Shown here: piece by piece, positions 25,940 to 34,175 of the stretch
Layout: each line of letters starts with the position of its first letter
Numbering within the stretch: position 1 is the first letter of the stretch
Notes under the pieces: generated by a model
The model's database searches: none
Told to the model about the DNA's origin: nothing
What the model saw: the letters and a program-made list of their open reading frames with translations, nothing else
Assembly (NCBI RefSeq): GCF_003003035.1
Contig: NZ_PVTS01000001.1
Location: 355,939-419,938, forward strand
Source: Marinilabilia salmonicolor
GTDB lineage: Bacteria; Bacteroidota; Bacteroidia; Bacteroidales; Marinilabiliaceae
Length of the DNA stretch: 64,000 bases
Reading direction: 5' to 3'
Position numbers and translations under genes: made by a program

Positions 25940-26782
25940 TTAATGGTTTTTTGCAAGCTCGTAGCTTTTTTCCTTTATTTTAATGGCCCACTCCTCTGCT
26001 GTTCCTTCCTCTTTTATGCTTTCCCAGGGTATTGGTTCTCCAAAACGGATGGTCAGATTTTCTCCCTTTTGCTTAAACATCTCATCCGGCAGGTACAACA
26101 TTTCTATGTTGGCTTTTATGCCAAGTTTCTTTCGGATGTTTGCCAACCGGTAAAAGAAATTGGTGTTCTTTCCTGAAATATGAACGGGGATAATGTCCCG
26201 CTGGTGCTGTATGGCTTTTCGCACAAAATTCTTTTTCCATTCCAGGTCTCGGATAACTCCTTTTTGCTTTCGGCTAACCAAACCTGCAGGAAACATTAAA
26301 ACCTGATTTTCGGATTTGTACGCCTCTTCTATCAGGCGTGCTGCTTCACGCGAATGTCCCCCGTGCTTGTTGATGGGTACGAAAATATTGTTTAAGGGTT
26401 TTAGATTGAGTAAAATATCATTGACCGGAAACTTTAATTCCGGAAATCTGCGGCTTACAGCTACCAAAAGAGCAATGCCATCCAGTCCTCCCAGCGGATG
26501 GTTGCTTGCAAATAAAAACCGACCATCCTCAGGAATTTTCTCCAGCCCAAAGGCTTCGTAGCTGGCTCCGAATAAGTCGTTGAGGATGGATTGGGCAAAT
26601 TCTGCCCCCTTTAAATGGCTTTGGCGTGCCAGAAACTCATTGATCTCTTCCTGGTGAATGATTCGTTTCAGGTACCGGAATATAAAAGCGGGTATGGCCT
26701 TAAACAATGACGGGTTTTTGCTGGCAAAAACCTTTTCAACATCAATGAGTTTGGCGTTGTTGTCGGGATTGTTTGTTTCCAC
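25940..26782 (-). CDS. GlsA/OlsA-like O-acyltransferase
   Basis: A 280-residue PlsC-type acyltransferase with motif I ASNHPLGGLDGIAL (NHxxxxD, near residue 93). MFPAGLVSRKQKG is in place of FPEGTRS, and VPVNDILLNLKPLNNIFVPIN is the expected neighbouring block. Members named GlsA/OlsA add the second fatty acid to the hydroxyl of the acylated amino acid made by GlsB/OlsB. It is separated from the GlsB-like gene by copy c of repeat R2 (278-bp gap), so co-transcription would have to pass through that structure. A general lysophospholipid role is the alternative. Confidence 0.72.
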   Translation of the reverse strand: METNNPDNNAKLIDVEKVFASKNPSLFKAIPAFIFRYLKRIIHQEEINEFLARQSHLKGAEFAQSILNDLFGASYEAFGLEKIPEDGRFLFASNHPLGGLDGIALLVAVSRRFPELKFPVNDILLNLKPLNNIFVPINKHGGHSREAARLIEEAYKSENQVLMFPAGLVSRKQKGVIRDLEWKKNFVRKAIQHQRDIIPVHISGKNTNFFYRLANIRKKLGIKANIEMLYLPDEMFKQKGENLTIRFGEPIPWESIKEEGTAEEWAIKIKEKSYELAKNH

Positions 26783-26869
26783 CGGAATAAAATTTTATGA
26801 ATAATCAGTTCTCCTAATAGCGAGGCTATTTCATTTTAAAGGAATATACAATGTTGTTGCATTTTTAAA

Positions 26870-27031
26870 AGGCCGAAGGTCTTTAAGCAATAGCCTGGGG
26901 CAACTCCCCAGGGAATTTGTAACAACTCCCCCCTCATTATTGGTCGCGTCGCGACCAATAATGAGGGGGCATGAGGAATACCTCAAAACCCAGGCCGTTG
27001 CCCTGGGCTATTGCTCTCAGGCTTTCAGCCT
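26870..27031. repeat. Nested palindrome R7
   Basis: The outer arms AGGCCGAAGGTCTTTAAGC with AATAGCCTGGGGCAAC pair imperfectly with GCCGTTGCCCTGGGCTATTG and CTCTCAGGCTTTCAGCCT. At the centre, 26929-26969 is a perfect palindrome with 20-bp arms (CCCCCTCATTATTGGTCGCG) around a single T. The element is non-coding and sits between the GlsA-like gene and the mraZ promoter. A decayed half copy is at 4139-4216. Confidence 0.8.
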
Positions 27032-27179
27032 GTTTATATTTTACCTGTCTTATGTGTTATCCAGGTTAAATCCTTTTGGGGGCAATATTACAAAAAAAAA
27101 ATAAGGTTGTGGAAATCCCTGTTCAAAGCCACAGGGAACTCTTTTTATCAAAAAAATGCAATAAAGTGGTGCAAAGTGG

Positions 27180-27210
27180 TTGATTGTGGTTTAAAAAAAT
27201 TGTAGTTTTA
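27180..27210 (+). promoter_or_regulatory. Candidate promoter of the dcw cluster
   Basis: TTG (27180-27182) is followed after 20 bp by TAGTTTTA (27203-27210), one mismatch from TAnnTTTG, 23 bp before the mraZ ATG. Confidence 0.5.
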
Positions 27211-27232
27211 CGAAAATATTACCCAAACTGTA

Positions 27233-27697
27233 ATGTTCACATTTATAGGAGATTTTGAGTGCAGAACCGATGCAAAAGGCCGCATCGTATTTCCTTCCGT
27301 CTTTAAAAAGGTGTTGGGAGAGGACGATTTGCGCCTTGTTGTGCGCAAAGATCTCTTTGAGCCCTGTCTCCATATTTATCCTTATTCCGTTTGGGAGGAG
27401 AAGCTTGAGGATATTCGACGGAGGATAAATCCATACAATCGGGAACACTCAAAATTTTTAAGACAATTTTTCAGAGGATCGGCAGAAGTTTCTCTCGACG
27501 GAAATGGACGTTTTCTGATTCCCAAACGACTGACGGAACAGATTGGTGTGGAGCGGGAAGTTGTTTTACTTGGTGTGGATCAATACATTGAAGTTTGGAA
27601 TAAGGAGTTGTATGACCAGGGGCTAATGCCGGCGGACAGCTTGGGTAACCTGGCGGAGAAAATTTTAGGTGAATTTCCGTCTCAGGATAAAGATTAG
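27233..27697 (+). CDS. mraZ: Transcriptional regulator MraZ
   Basis: A 154-residue protein with two tandem MraZ/AbrB-like domains, each with a DxxxR motif: ECRTDAKGRIVFPSVFKKVL near the start and VSLDGNGRFLIPKRLTEQIG in the second half. In other bacteria MraZ binds direct repeats upstream of its own gene and controls the dcw operon. No obvious TGGGN-type repeat was seen in the short leader here. It is the first gene of the cluster, and an R2 palindrome follows it before rsmH. Confidence 0.93.
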   Translation: MFTFIGDFECRTDAKGRIVFPSVFKKVLGEDDLRLVVRKDLFEPCLHIYPYSVWEEKLEDIRRRINPYNREHSKFLRQFFRGSAEVSLDGNGRFLIPKRLTEQIGVEREVVLLGVDQYIEVWNKELYDQGLMPADSLGNLAEKILGEFPSQDKD

Positions 27698-27701
27698 GTA
27701 G

Positions 27702-27868
27702 AGACCGTCTATAAACAACGCAAAGTTTGTTTTTAGTCATGTGTCTGGTAAGAAGGTGCCAATTGCAAGGCTCGCGAAGCCGGTAAAAGCGCAGTTTACT
27801 TGCGTAAATGAGTATTTTGGCGGCAAGTATAACGCAGCAAGTGGTACTTTATGGACAGAGACTAGGTG
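27702..27868 (+). repeat. Palindromic intergenic repeat R2, copy d
   Basis: CGTCTATAAACAACGCAAAG, AAGGTGCCAATTGCAAGGC and TCGCGAAGCCGG form the left half. GCGCAGTTTACTTGCGTAAA is the centre, and GGCGGCAAGTATAACGCAGC with GTGGTACTTTATGGACAGAG the right. The halves are imperfect inverted repeats. It separates mraZ from rsmH, 27 bp before the rsmH start codon. Confidence 0.8.
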
Positions 27869-27869
27869 A

Positions 27870-27877
27870 TATTTTTG
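27870..27877 (+). promoter_or_regulatory. -7 box TATTTTTG between R2d and rsmH
   Basis: A full match to TAnnTTTG lies directly at the right edge of R2d, 17 bp before the rsmH ATG. It could restart transcription behind the palindrome. No good -33 box is seen. Confidence 0.45.
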
Positions 27878-27894
27878 CACAATAAAGGAGGATA

Positions 27895-28803
27895 ATGACA
27901 ACAGAGTACCACATTCCGGTTTTATTGGAAACATCCATTGAGGGACTGAATGTCAGGCCTGATGGGGTTTACGTGGACCTGACATTTGGAGGGGGAGGTC
28001 ACAGTCGCGAGATTTTAAAACATCTGGGGGCAGATGGCCGTCTTATTGCTTTTGATCAGGATGCAGATGCATGGGCAAATGCTCCTGATGATGAGCGCTT
28101 TACCCTGGTGAAGCACAATTTTCGTTATCTGCAGCACTTTTTGGAATATCTTGGAATTGAGAAAGTTGATGGTGTCTTGGGAGATCTTGGAGTTTCTTCT
28201 CATCACTTTGATTCGCCCGAACGAGGTTTTTCATTTCGGTTCGAAGGTGCATTGGATATGCGGATGGGGCCCGGAATTGAGTTGACTGCTGCTGACATTG
28301 TCAATGGCTATTCGGAAGAAAAATTATTTTCGGTATTTAAGCTGTATGGGGAAGTTCCCTCCTGTGGTAAACTTGTCAGAGCTATTTTATCAGCCCGAAG
28401 CAAGGAGCCTTTCAGAACAACGTCTGACCTGCGGGAACTTGCACAAACAGTAGCTCCGCGGAAGGATGTGAATAAATATCTTGCCCAGGTTTTTCAGGCT
28501 CTCAGGATTGAAGTCAACAGGGAGATGGAAGTTCTTGAAGAGGTGTTGATGCAAATGTCGCAGGTGATAAAGCCTAAGGGACGTTTGGTTGTTATTGCGT
28601 ATCATTCACTGGAGGACAGGATGGTCAAAAACTTTATACGTTCGGGTAATTTTGCTAAGTCTCAGGCAGAGACCGATTTGTATGGCAACCGGGATGTGCC
28701 CTTTAATGCTGTTACACGGAAGGCGGTAAAGGCCGGAGAAGATGAAGTAAAAGAAAATCCCAGAGCACGCAGTGCCAAATTAAGAATTGCTGAGAAGCTA
28801 TGA
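27895..28803 (+). CDS. rsmH: 16S rRNA (cytosine1402-N4)-methyltransferase
   Basis: A 302-residue SAM-dependent methyltransferase (also mraW) that methylates N4 of C1402 in 16S rRNA. The HIPVLLETSIEGL start, the SAM-binding YVDLTFGGGGHSREIL, DGVLGDLGVSSHHFDSPERGFSF and IAYHSLEDRMVKNF are all conserved, at normal length. Its stop codon overlaps the left end of R1 copy d (the sequence ATGAAACGAGC begins at the last base of the final leucine codon). Confidence 0.97.
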   Translation: MTTEYHIPVLLETSIEGLNVRPDGVYVDLTFGGGGHSREILKHLGADGRLIAFDQDADAWANAPDDERFTLVKHNFRYLQHFLEYLGIEKVDGVLGDLGVSSHHFDSPERGFSFRFEGALDMRMGPGIELTAADIVNGYSEEKLFSVFKLYGEVPSCGKLVRAILSARSKEPFRTTSDLRELAQTVAPRKDVNKYLAQVFQALRIEVNREMEVLEEVLMQMSQVIKPKGRLVVIAYHSLEDRMVKNFIRSGNFAKSQAETDLYGNRDVPFNAVTRKAVKAGEDEVKENPRARSAKLRIAEKL

Positions 28804-28895
28804 AACGAGCATGGCAACGATTGGCACAAGAGAATATGTATAAGTTCTTTCATGCGAGTTCCATCCGACCTTAATTAATAAATTTTATACGGATG
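28800..28895 (+). repeat. Start-codon-proximal repeat R1, copy d
   Basis: Begins ATGAAACGAGCATGGCAACG at the rsmH stop and runs through GGCACAAGAGAATATGTATA. It ends with CATGCGAGTTCCATCCGACC, an AT-rich tract, and TTTTATACGGATGAAA, in which the ATG is the ftsL start. It is very similar to 17931-18030. The whole rsmH-ftsL spacer is made of this element. Confidence 0.8.
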
Positions 28896-29300
28896 AAATT
28901 ATTAAAGTTTCTGCAGAAGAAGAGCAAAACCGGGGAGAATGATTTTCTTTCCGGAAAAGAAGAGTTCAGGGAACTGAAGGGAATATCCTTCAAAGAGTTT
29001 CTGTATGGACGATTTCTGGCAGGCAGAAGCGTCGGACAACATTGGGGGTTCCTTGCGTTTCTGGTTTTTCTGGGTGTTTTGTACATCGGAAACAGATACC
29101 AGATGGAACATTTGCTGGACAGGCAGGCGGATTTGTTGCAGGAGATTAAAGAACTAAAATATGAGGCGATTACCACCTCTTCCGAGTTGATGAATATGAG
29201 CAAGCAAAGTGAGGTGATGGAGCGGGTAAACAGAGCCGGTATAGAACTGGAAGTGTTGAAGACGCCTCCCCGAAAGCTGGAGGTGGAGAAACTGGATTAA
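28893..29300 (+). CDS. ftsL: FtsL-like cell division protein
   Basis: A 135-residue bitopic membrane protein. The N-terminal basic cytoplasmic part (residues 1-48) is followed by one transmembrane helix (about residues 52-70, GFLAFLVFLGVLYIGNRY) and a periplasmic coiled coil (HLLDRQADLLQEIKELKYEA ...). Family sequences are poorly conserved, so the call rests on this layout and on the position between rsmH and ftsI. It should bind FtsQ (DivIB)-type and FtsB-type partners in the divisome. Confidence 0.8.
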   Translation: MKLLKFLQKKSKTGENDFLSGKEEFRELKGISFKEFLYGRFLAGRSVGQHWGFLAFLVFLGVLYIGNRYQMEHLLDRQADLLQEIKELKYEAITTSSELMNMSKQSEVMERVNRAGIELEVLKTPPRKLEVEKLD

Positions 29301-29343
29301 TAAAAGGACAATAATATTTGGGGAAATTATCAGGTTGGGGAAT

Positions 29344-31458
29344 ATGAGCATCAAACAAAAAATACTATTCAGGCTGTCTGCCATATACTTTGTGTTTGGC
29401 GCCTTAGTGCTGTGGATTTTGTTTGAAGTGTTTAGTCTGAAAGTGTTTGAGGCCTCTCATTGGGAGGAGAAAGCCAGAACTCTGGAAAGCAGCAGTATCG
29501 TAATAGAGGCGAACCGTGGAAATATTCTGGATCAAAATGGCCGGAAAATCTCCCTTTCTGTCCCCAGTTACCGAATTTATATGGATTTGCATGCGCACGG
29601 CCTTACGTCTGCGTTGTTTAATGCTAAAGTAGATAGTCTGGCTCTCTGTCTGTCCCGCTTCTTCGGAGATAAAAGTGCTTCTGCTTTTAAAAACGACCTG
29701 GTACAGGCACGGCGCAACGGTTCTCGTTACTTTTTGGTACACCCCCGCAAAATTTCCTATCTCGAACTTCAGGAGGTTAAAGAATTCCCAATCTTCCGAC
29801 AGGGTAAAAATACCGGCGGTTTTATACCCAGACAATACGATGAACGACGCCATCCTTTCGGCTCTTTGGCGTCACGAACCATCGGTAAACTCTATGGAGA
29901 AAAAAATAAAGGAGGCATGGTTGGTCTTGAGCGGGCCTACGATAATGTGTTAAAGGGAACCAACGGGCTTAGCACATGGAAACGCATTGCCGGCAGCTGG
30001 ATTCCCGAGGAGGATATCCCTCCAAGGGATGGTAAAGACATTATAACTACTCTGGATATTGGATTGCAGGATGTGGCAGAACAATCACTCCGCAATCAGC
30101 TGGAGATGCATGATGCCGAGCATGGTGTAGCCATTCTGATGGAAGTTGAAACAGGTGCCGTCAAAGCTATGGTCAATTTATACCGTAGTCAGCCGGGTAT
30201 CTATATTGAAGATCATTTCAATTATGCCATCGGCGAAGCCGTTGAACCCGGCTCTACCTTTAAACTGGCTTCCATGATTGCCGCCCTCGAAGATGGAGTG
30301 GTGCGATTGACCGATTCTGTGGATACGGGTAACGGGGCCTATGCCTTTTACGATCGGATGATGCGGGACAGCCATCATGGGGGCTTTGGAAAATTAACTG
30401 TTCGTGAATCGTTCGAAAAATCTTCTAATATTGGTATTTCAAGAATCATCTTTGAAAATTACAGGAACAATCCACAGCGATTTGTGGACCGGCTTTATGC
30501 TATGGGCCTAAATGAACCTCTTGGGGTTGAAATAAAAGGGGAAGGAAACCCCGTCATAAAATACCCCGGCGATAAATCCTGGTCGGGCGTTACCCTGCCC
30601 TGGATGTCCATAGGGTACGAGGTAAAGCAGACTCCCTTGCAAACACTGGCTTTTTACAATGCCGTGGCAAACAATGGTAAACTGGTCCGACCCAAATTTG
30701 TTGAGGCCATTAGCCAGCATGGCGAAGTCCTGCGTGAATTTGATACTGAAGTGCTGAATCCTGCAATCTGCTCTGTGGCAACCCTGGAGAAGGTACAGGA
30801 TTTATTGGAAGGGGTAGTGGAGAGAGGTACTGCCACCAACATCAGAAATGAAACCTATAAAATTGCCGGAAAAACCGGTACTGCCCAGATTGCAAAAGGT
30901 GCTTCGGGATACAAAGGAGAAGGCGGAGTGGAATATGTGGCTTCGTTTGTGGGATATTTCCCTGCAGACCGGCCCATGTACTCTTGCATTGTTGCGGTGA
31001 ACAGCCCTTCAAATAATGTTTATTACGGAAATGTTGTTGCCGGCCGGGTATTTCGAGAGATTGCCGACCGGGTTTATGCATTAAGCTACAACAAACTGGA
31101 GGAAAATTACTATACAAAAAAGGTGGAAGAGGGCCTCTATCCCTGGTCTAAGGGTGGAACAGTTCAGGATTTGTCGGTGATTTTTGAAGAGATGAACTTC
31201 CCCGGTATTAATAAGGAACTGGGTGACGGATGGGTTTCCACTCGTGCCAAAGAACACACCGTGGAGTGGGTTCCTAAAAATATTCCTTTGTCTGTGGTGC
31301 CATTGGTAAAAGGCATGGGAGCCAAGGATGCCGTGGCCTTGCTCGAAAACAGAGGACTTAAGGTTGCCATTTCCGGTTTTGGGAAGGTGGTAAATCAATC
31401 CATTCCTGATGGACATCCAGTTAAGCGGGGAGAAACCATTACCATTTATCTCGAATAA
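29344..31458 (+). CDS. ftsI: Division-specific transpeptidase FtsI (PBP3) with PASTA domain
   Basis: A protein of about 704 residues that cross-links septal peptidoglycan. One N-terminal membrane helix is followed by the PBP dimerisation domain (SSIVIEANRGNILDQNGR). The transpeptidase has the active-site STFK in VEPGSTFKLASM (near residue 303), SSN in FEKSSNIGIS and KTG in AGKTGTAQI. A PASTA domain closes the protein (SVVPLVKGMGAKDAVALLEN to the end), as is common for Bacteroidota FtsI. The ATG at 29344 is preferred to a TTG at 29335. Confidence 0.95.
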   Translation: MSIKQKILFRLSAIYFVFGALVLWILFEVFSLKVFEASHWEEKARTLESSSIVIEANRGNILDQNGRKISLSVPSYRIYMDLHAHGLTSALFNAKVDSLALCLSRFFGDKSASAFKNDLVQARRNGSRYFLVHPRKISYLELQEVKEFPIFRQGKNTGGFIPRQYDERRHPFGSLASRTIGKLYGEKNKGGMVGLERAYDNVLKGTNGLSTWKRIAGSWIPEEDIPPRDGKDIITTLDIGLQDVAEQSLRNQLEMHDAEHGVAILMEVETGAVKAMVNLYRSQPGIYIEDHFNYAIGEAVEPGSTFKLASMIAALEDGVVRLTDSVDTGNGAYAFYDRMMRDSHHGGFGKLTVRESFEKSSNIGISRIIFENYRNNPQRFVDRLYAMGLNEPLGVEIKGEGNPVIKYPGDKSWSGVTLPWMSIGYEVKQTPLQTLAFYNAVANNGKLVRPKFVEAISQHGEVLREFDTEVLNPAICSVATLEKVQDLLEGVVERGTATNIRNETYKIAGKTGTAQIAKGASGYKGEGGVEYVASFVGYFPADRPMYSCIVAVNSPSNNVYYGNVVAGRVFREIADRVYALSYNKLEENYYTKKVEEGLYPWSKGGTVQDLSVIFEEMNFPGINKELGDGWVSTRAKEHTVEWVPKNIPLSVVPLVKGMGAKDAVALLENRGLKVAISGFGKVVNQSIPDGHPVKRGETITIYLE

Positions 31459-31464
31459 GAAAAG

Positions 31465-32937
31465 ATGAGTTTTATGAAAAAGAGACTTTCAGATATTATT
31501 AAAGACGTCGAAATAAAGGAACGAATCGGAGATGCTGATCCTTTAATTGCCGATCTTACATTCGATTCCAGAAATGTGGAGTCACATTCGTTGTTTTTTG
31601 CATTAAGGGGAACTCGTGCGGATGGTCACGCTTTTATTGATAAAGCTATTGCATCAGGAGCTCTGGTGGTAGTTTGTGAAGAGTTGCCGGGTGGAAGCCA
31701 TCCCAATGTAGTGTTTCTGAAAGTGGAAAATGCACATCAGGCAATGGCTTTTATGGCTCGCAACTTCTTCGATGCTCCTTCTGAAAAGTTGAAATTGGTA
31801 GGTGTTACAGGAACAAATGGCAAGACTACCATTGCCACATTGCTATACCATACTGCAAAACTGTTGGGATACAAAGCAGGACTTTGTTCTACAATGGCCA
31901 ACTATGTGGACGACCTGATGCTGGAAACCAGACTTACAACTCCCGACGCGGTGACCCTCAATCGCCTGATGCACAAGATGGTTGAGGCGGGTTGCGATTA
32001 CTGTTTTATGGAGGTCAGCTCGCATGCTGTGCATCAGGGAAGGGTTGCAGGTCTTGAGTTCAACGGGGGAATATTTACCAATATTACACACGATCATCTG
32101 GATTATCACAAAACCTTTGATGAATACATCCGTGTTAAGAAAATGTTTTTCGATGGCTTGTCTCAGTCTGCTTTTGCACTCACCAATCTGGATGACAAAA
32201 ACGGACGTGTAATGCTTCAAAATACCAAAGCTGAGACCAGGAGTTACTCCTTACGTGAAGTTGCAACTTACAGAGCCCGCATTATGGAGGGCGTTTTTGA
32301 GGGGATGCAGCTGCTGATGGATGGTCATGAATTCTGGACACCGTTTATCGGGAAATTTAATGCATCGAACCTGCTGGCCGTTTATGGAGCAGGAAGGGAA
32401 CTGGGATGGCCGAAAGATGAGTTGTTGGTGGCAATGAGCCGGTTGAAGCCTGTTGGTGGTCGGTTCGAAACTGTGCGATCGGAGAATGGAATTACCGGAG
32501 TGGTCGATTATGCACATACACCGGATGCCTTAAAGAATGTGCTGGAAGCTATCAACAATATCAGAACTCCTGAACAATCGCTTATTACAGTGGTTGGAGC
32601 CGGAGGAAACCGGGATGCTGCCAAAAGGCCTGTGATGGCTGCGGAAGCGGTTAAACAAAGCTCTAAAGTGATTCTGACTTCCGACAATCCAAGGGACGAA
32701 GAGCCTCAGTCTATAGTTGACCAAATGATGGAAGGTGTTCAGTTTGCCGATAAATATAAGGTGCTGGCCATTATCGACCGTAAAGAGGCCATTCGTACGG
32801 CATGCAGCATTGCACGCCCCGGAGACATTGTGTTGGTAGCAGGTAAAGGGCATGAGACCTATCAGGAGGTAAAAGGCCAAAGATCACATTTTGACGACAG
32901 AGAAATTATAAGAGAGTTTTTTGAACAACAACAGTAG
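31465..32937 (+). CDS. murE: UDP-N-acetylmuramoyl-tripeptide synthetase MurE
   Basis: A 490-residue Mur ligase that adds the third residue of the peptidoglycan stem. The N-terminal domain has [20 protein letters not shown], the ATP loop is [14 protein letters not shown], and HxxHxGR-type and ITHDHLDYH blocks follow. The DNPRDE motif near residue 410 is of the type that in characterised MurE enzymes selects meso-diaminopimelate rather than lysine. The stop is 2 bp before mraY. A second in-frame ATG three codons later (MKKRLSDII) is an alternative start. Confidence 0.95.
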   Translation: MSFMKKRLSDIIKDVEIKERIGDADPLIADLTFDSRNVESHSLFFALRGTRADGHAFIDKAIASGALVVVCEELPGGSHPNVVFLKVENAHQAMAFMARNFFDAPSEKLKLVGVTGTNGKTTIATLLYHTAKLLGYKAGLCSTMANYVDDLMLETRLTTPDAVTLNRLMHKMVEAGCDYCFMEVSSHAVHQGRVAGLEFNGGIFTNITHDHLDYHKTFDEYIRVKKMFFDGLSQSAFALTNLDDKNGRVMLQNTKAETRSYSLREVATYRARIMEGVFEGMQLLMDGHEFWTPFIGKFNASNLLAVYGAGRELGWPKDELLVAMSRLKPVGGRFETVRSENGITGVVDYAHTPDALKNVLEAINNIRTPEQSLITVVGAGGNRDAAKRPVMAAEAVKQSSKVILTSDNPRDEEPQSIVDQMMEGVQFADKYKVLAIIDRKEAIRTACSIARPGDIVLVAGKGHETYQEVKGQRSHFDDREIIREFFEQQQ

Positions 32938-32939
32938 CT

Positions 32940-34172
32940 ATGCTTTTTTCCTTGTATCAATATCTTGAATCTATTGATTTTCCGGGTGTCGGAATGTTTC
33001 AATACATCTCTTTCCGTTCGGGAATGGCCATCATCTTTGCGCTTCTGATGAGTACGATTTTCGGAAAAGTGATTATCCGAAAGCTTCAGAAGCAGCAAAT
33101 AGGGGAGGTGGTCCGTGATCTTGGGCTGGAAGGTCAATACCAGAAAAAAGGAACCCCAACCATGGGGGGACTCATTATTATTGCAGCCATCCTTATTCCT
33201 GTTTTATTGTTCGGAAAGCTCGATAATGTTTATGTTTTGCTGATGATTACCACTACCATCTGGCTGGGAATTATTGGCTTTCTGGATGATTACATAAAAG
33301 TGTTTAAGAAGAACAAAGAGGGGCTTGCCGGAAGGTTTAAAATTATCGGACAGGTTGGTCTTGGACTGATTGTTGGACTTACACTCTATTTTAGCGATGA
33401 TGTGGTGGTCAGGATGGAATCGCCGGGAGATGCCGAAACTCGTCAGGTTACCACGGAGGAGGTTGTGGAAGCTCCGGAAACAAAGTACGTTAAAGCGCCC
33501 GTTACCAATGTTCCTTTCTTTAAGGAGAATCGCTTTAATTACGAATCGGTATTAGGATTTTTGGGCGATAAGGCTCCCTACTGGGGATGGATTGTCTTTG
33601 TTTTTGCGGTTATCTTTATTACTACTGCCGTGTCTAATGGAGCCAATATCACCGACGGACTGGATGGACTGGCTACCGGCACATCCGCCATTATTGGTAC
33701 AACACTTGGAATTCTGGCGTATGTCTCCAGTAATACCATTTATGCCGATTATCTGAATATTATGTATGTCCCTCACTCCGAGGAGTTGGTGGTGTTTATG
33801 AGTGCGTTTATCGGAGCTACCGTCGGGTTTTTGTGGTACAATTCTTTCCCGGCTCAGGTATTTATGGGAGACACCGGAAGTCTTACCATTGGGGGAATCA
33901 TTGCTGTATTCGCAGTGCTGATCAGAATGGAATTGTTAATACCCATTCTCTGCGGGATATTCCTTGTGGAAAATCTTTCGGTGATGATCCAGGTCTTCTG
34001 GTTTAAATATACAAAGAAACGCTTTGGAGAAGGTCGCCGCATTTTCAGGATGTCGCCGCTTCATCATCACTATCAGCTTAAAGGATATTCTGAATCCAAG
34101 ATCGTAACACGTTTTTGGATTGTGGGGATAATTTTGGCCGTATTGACTATTGTAACTTTGAAAATCAGATAA
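32940..34172 (+). CDS. mraY: Phospho-N-acetylmuramoyl-pentapeptide-transferase MraY
   Basis: A 410-residue polytopic membrane enzyme that makes lipid I from UDP-MurNAc-pentapeptide and undecaprenyl phosphate. Active-site signatures are seen: [48 protein letters not shown] and [11 protein letters not shown]. An extra, highly charged segment of about 50 residues (about 150-203, rich in Glu, Val and Pro) lies between two membrane helices. It makes the protein longer than the usual 360 residues and is seen in Bacteroidota MraY. Confidence 0.97.
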   Translation: MLFSLYQYLESIDFPGVGMFQYISFRSGMAIIFALLMSTIFGKVIIRKLQKQQIGEVVRDLGLEGQYQKKGTPTMGGLIIIAAILIPVLLFGKLDNVYVLLMITTTIWLGIIGFLDDYIKVFKKNKEGLAGRFKIIGQVGLGLIVGLTLYFSDDVVVRMESPGDAETRQVTTEEVVEAPETKYVKAPVTNVPFFKENRFNYESVLGFLGDKAPYWGWIVFVFAVIFITTAVSNGANITDGLDGLATGTSAIIGTTLGILAYVSSNTIYADYLNIMYVPHSEELVVFMSAFIGATVGFLWYNSFPAQVFMGDTGSLTIGGIIAVFAVLIRMELLIPILCGIFLVENLSVMIQVFWFKYTKKRFGEGRRIFRMSPLHHHYQLKGYSESKIVTRFWIVGIILAVLTIVTLKIR

Positions 34173-34175
34173 AGC

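Noticed and set aside
27737..27934. 65-residue minus-strand frame over R2d, similar to frames over R2b
   Set aside because: The similarity between the frames follows from the DNA repeat; there are indels between copies and no start signal.
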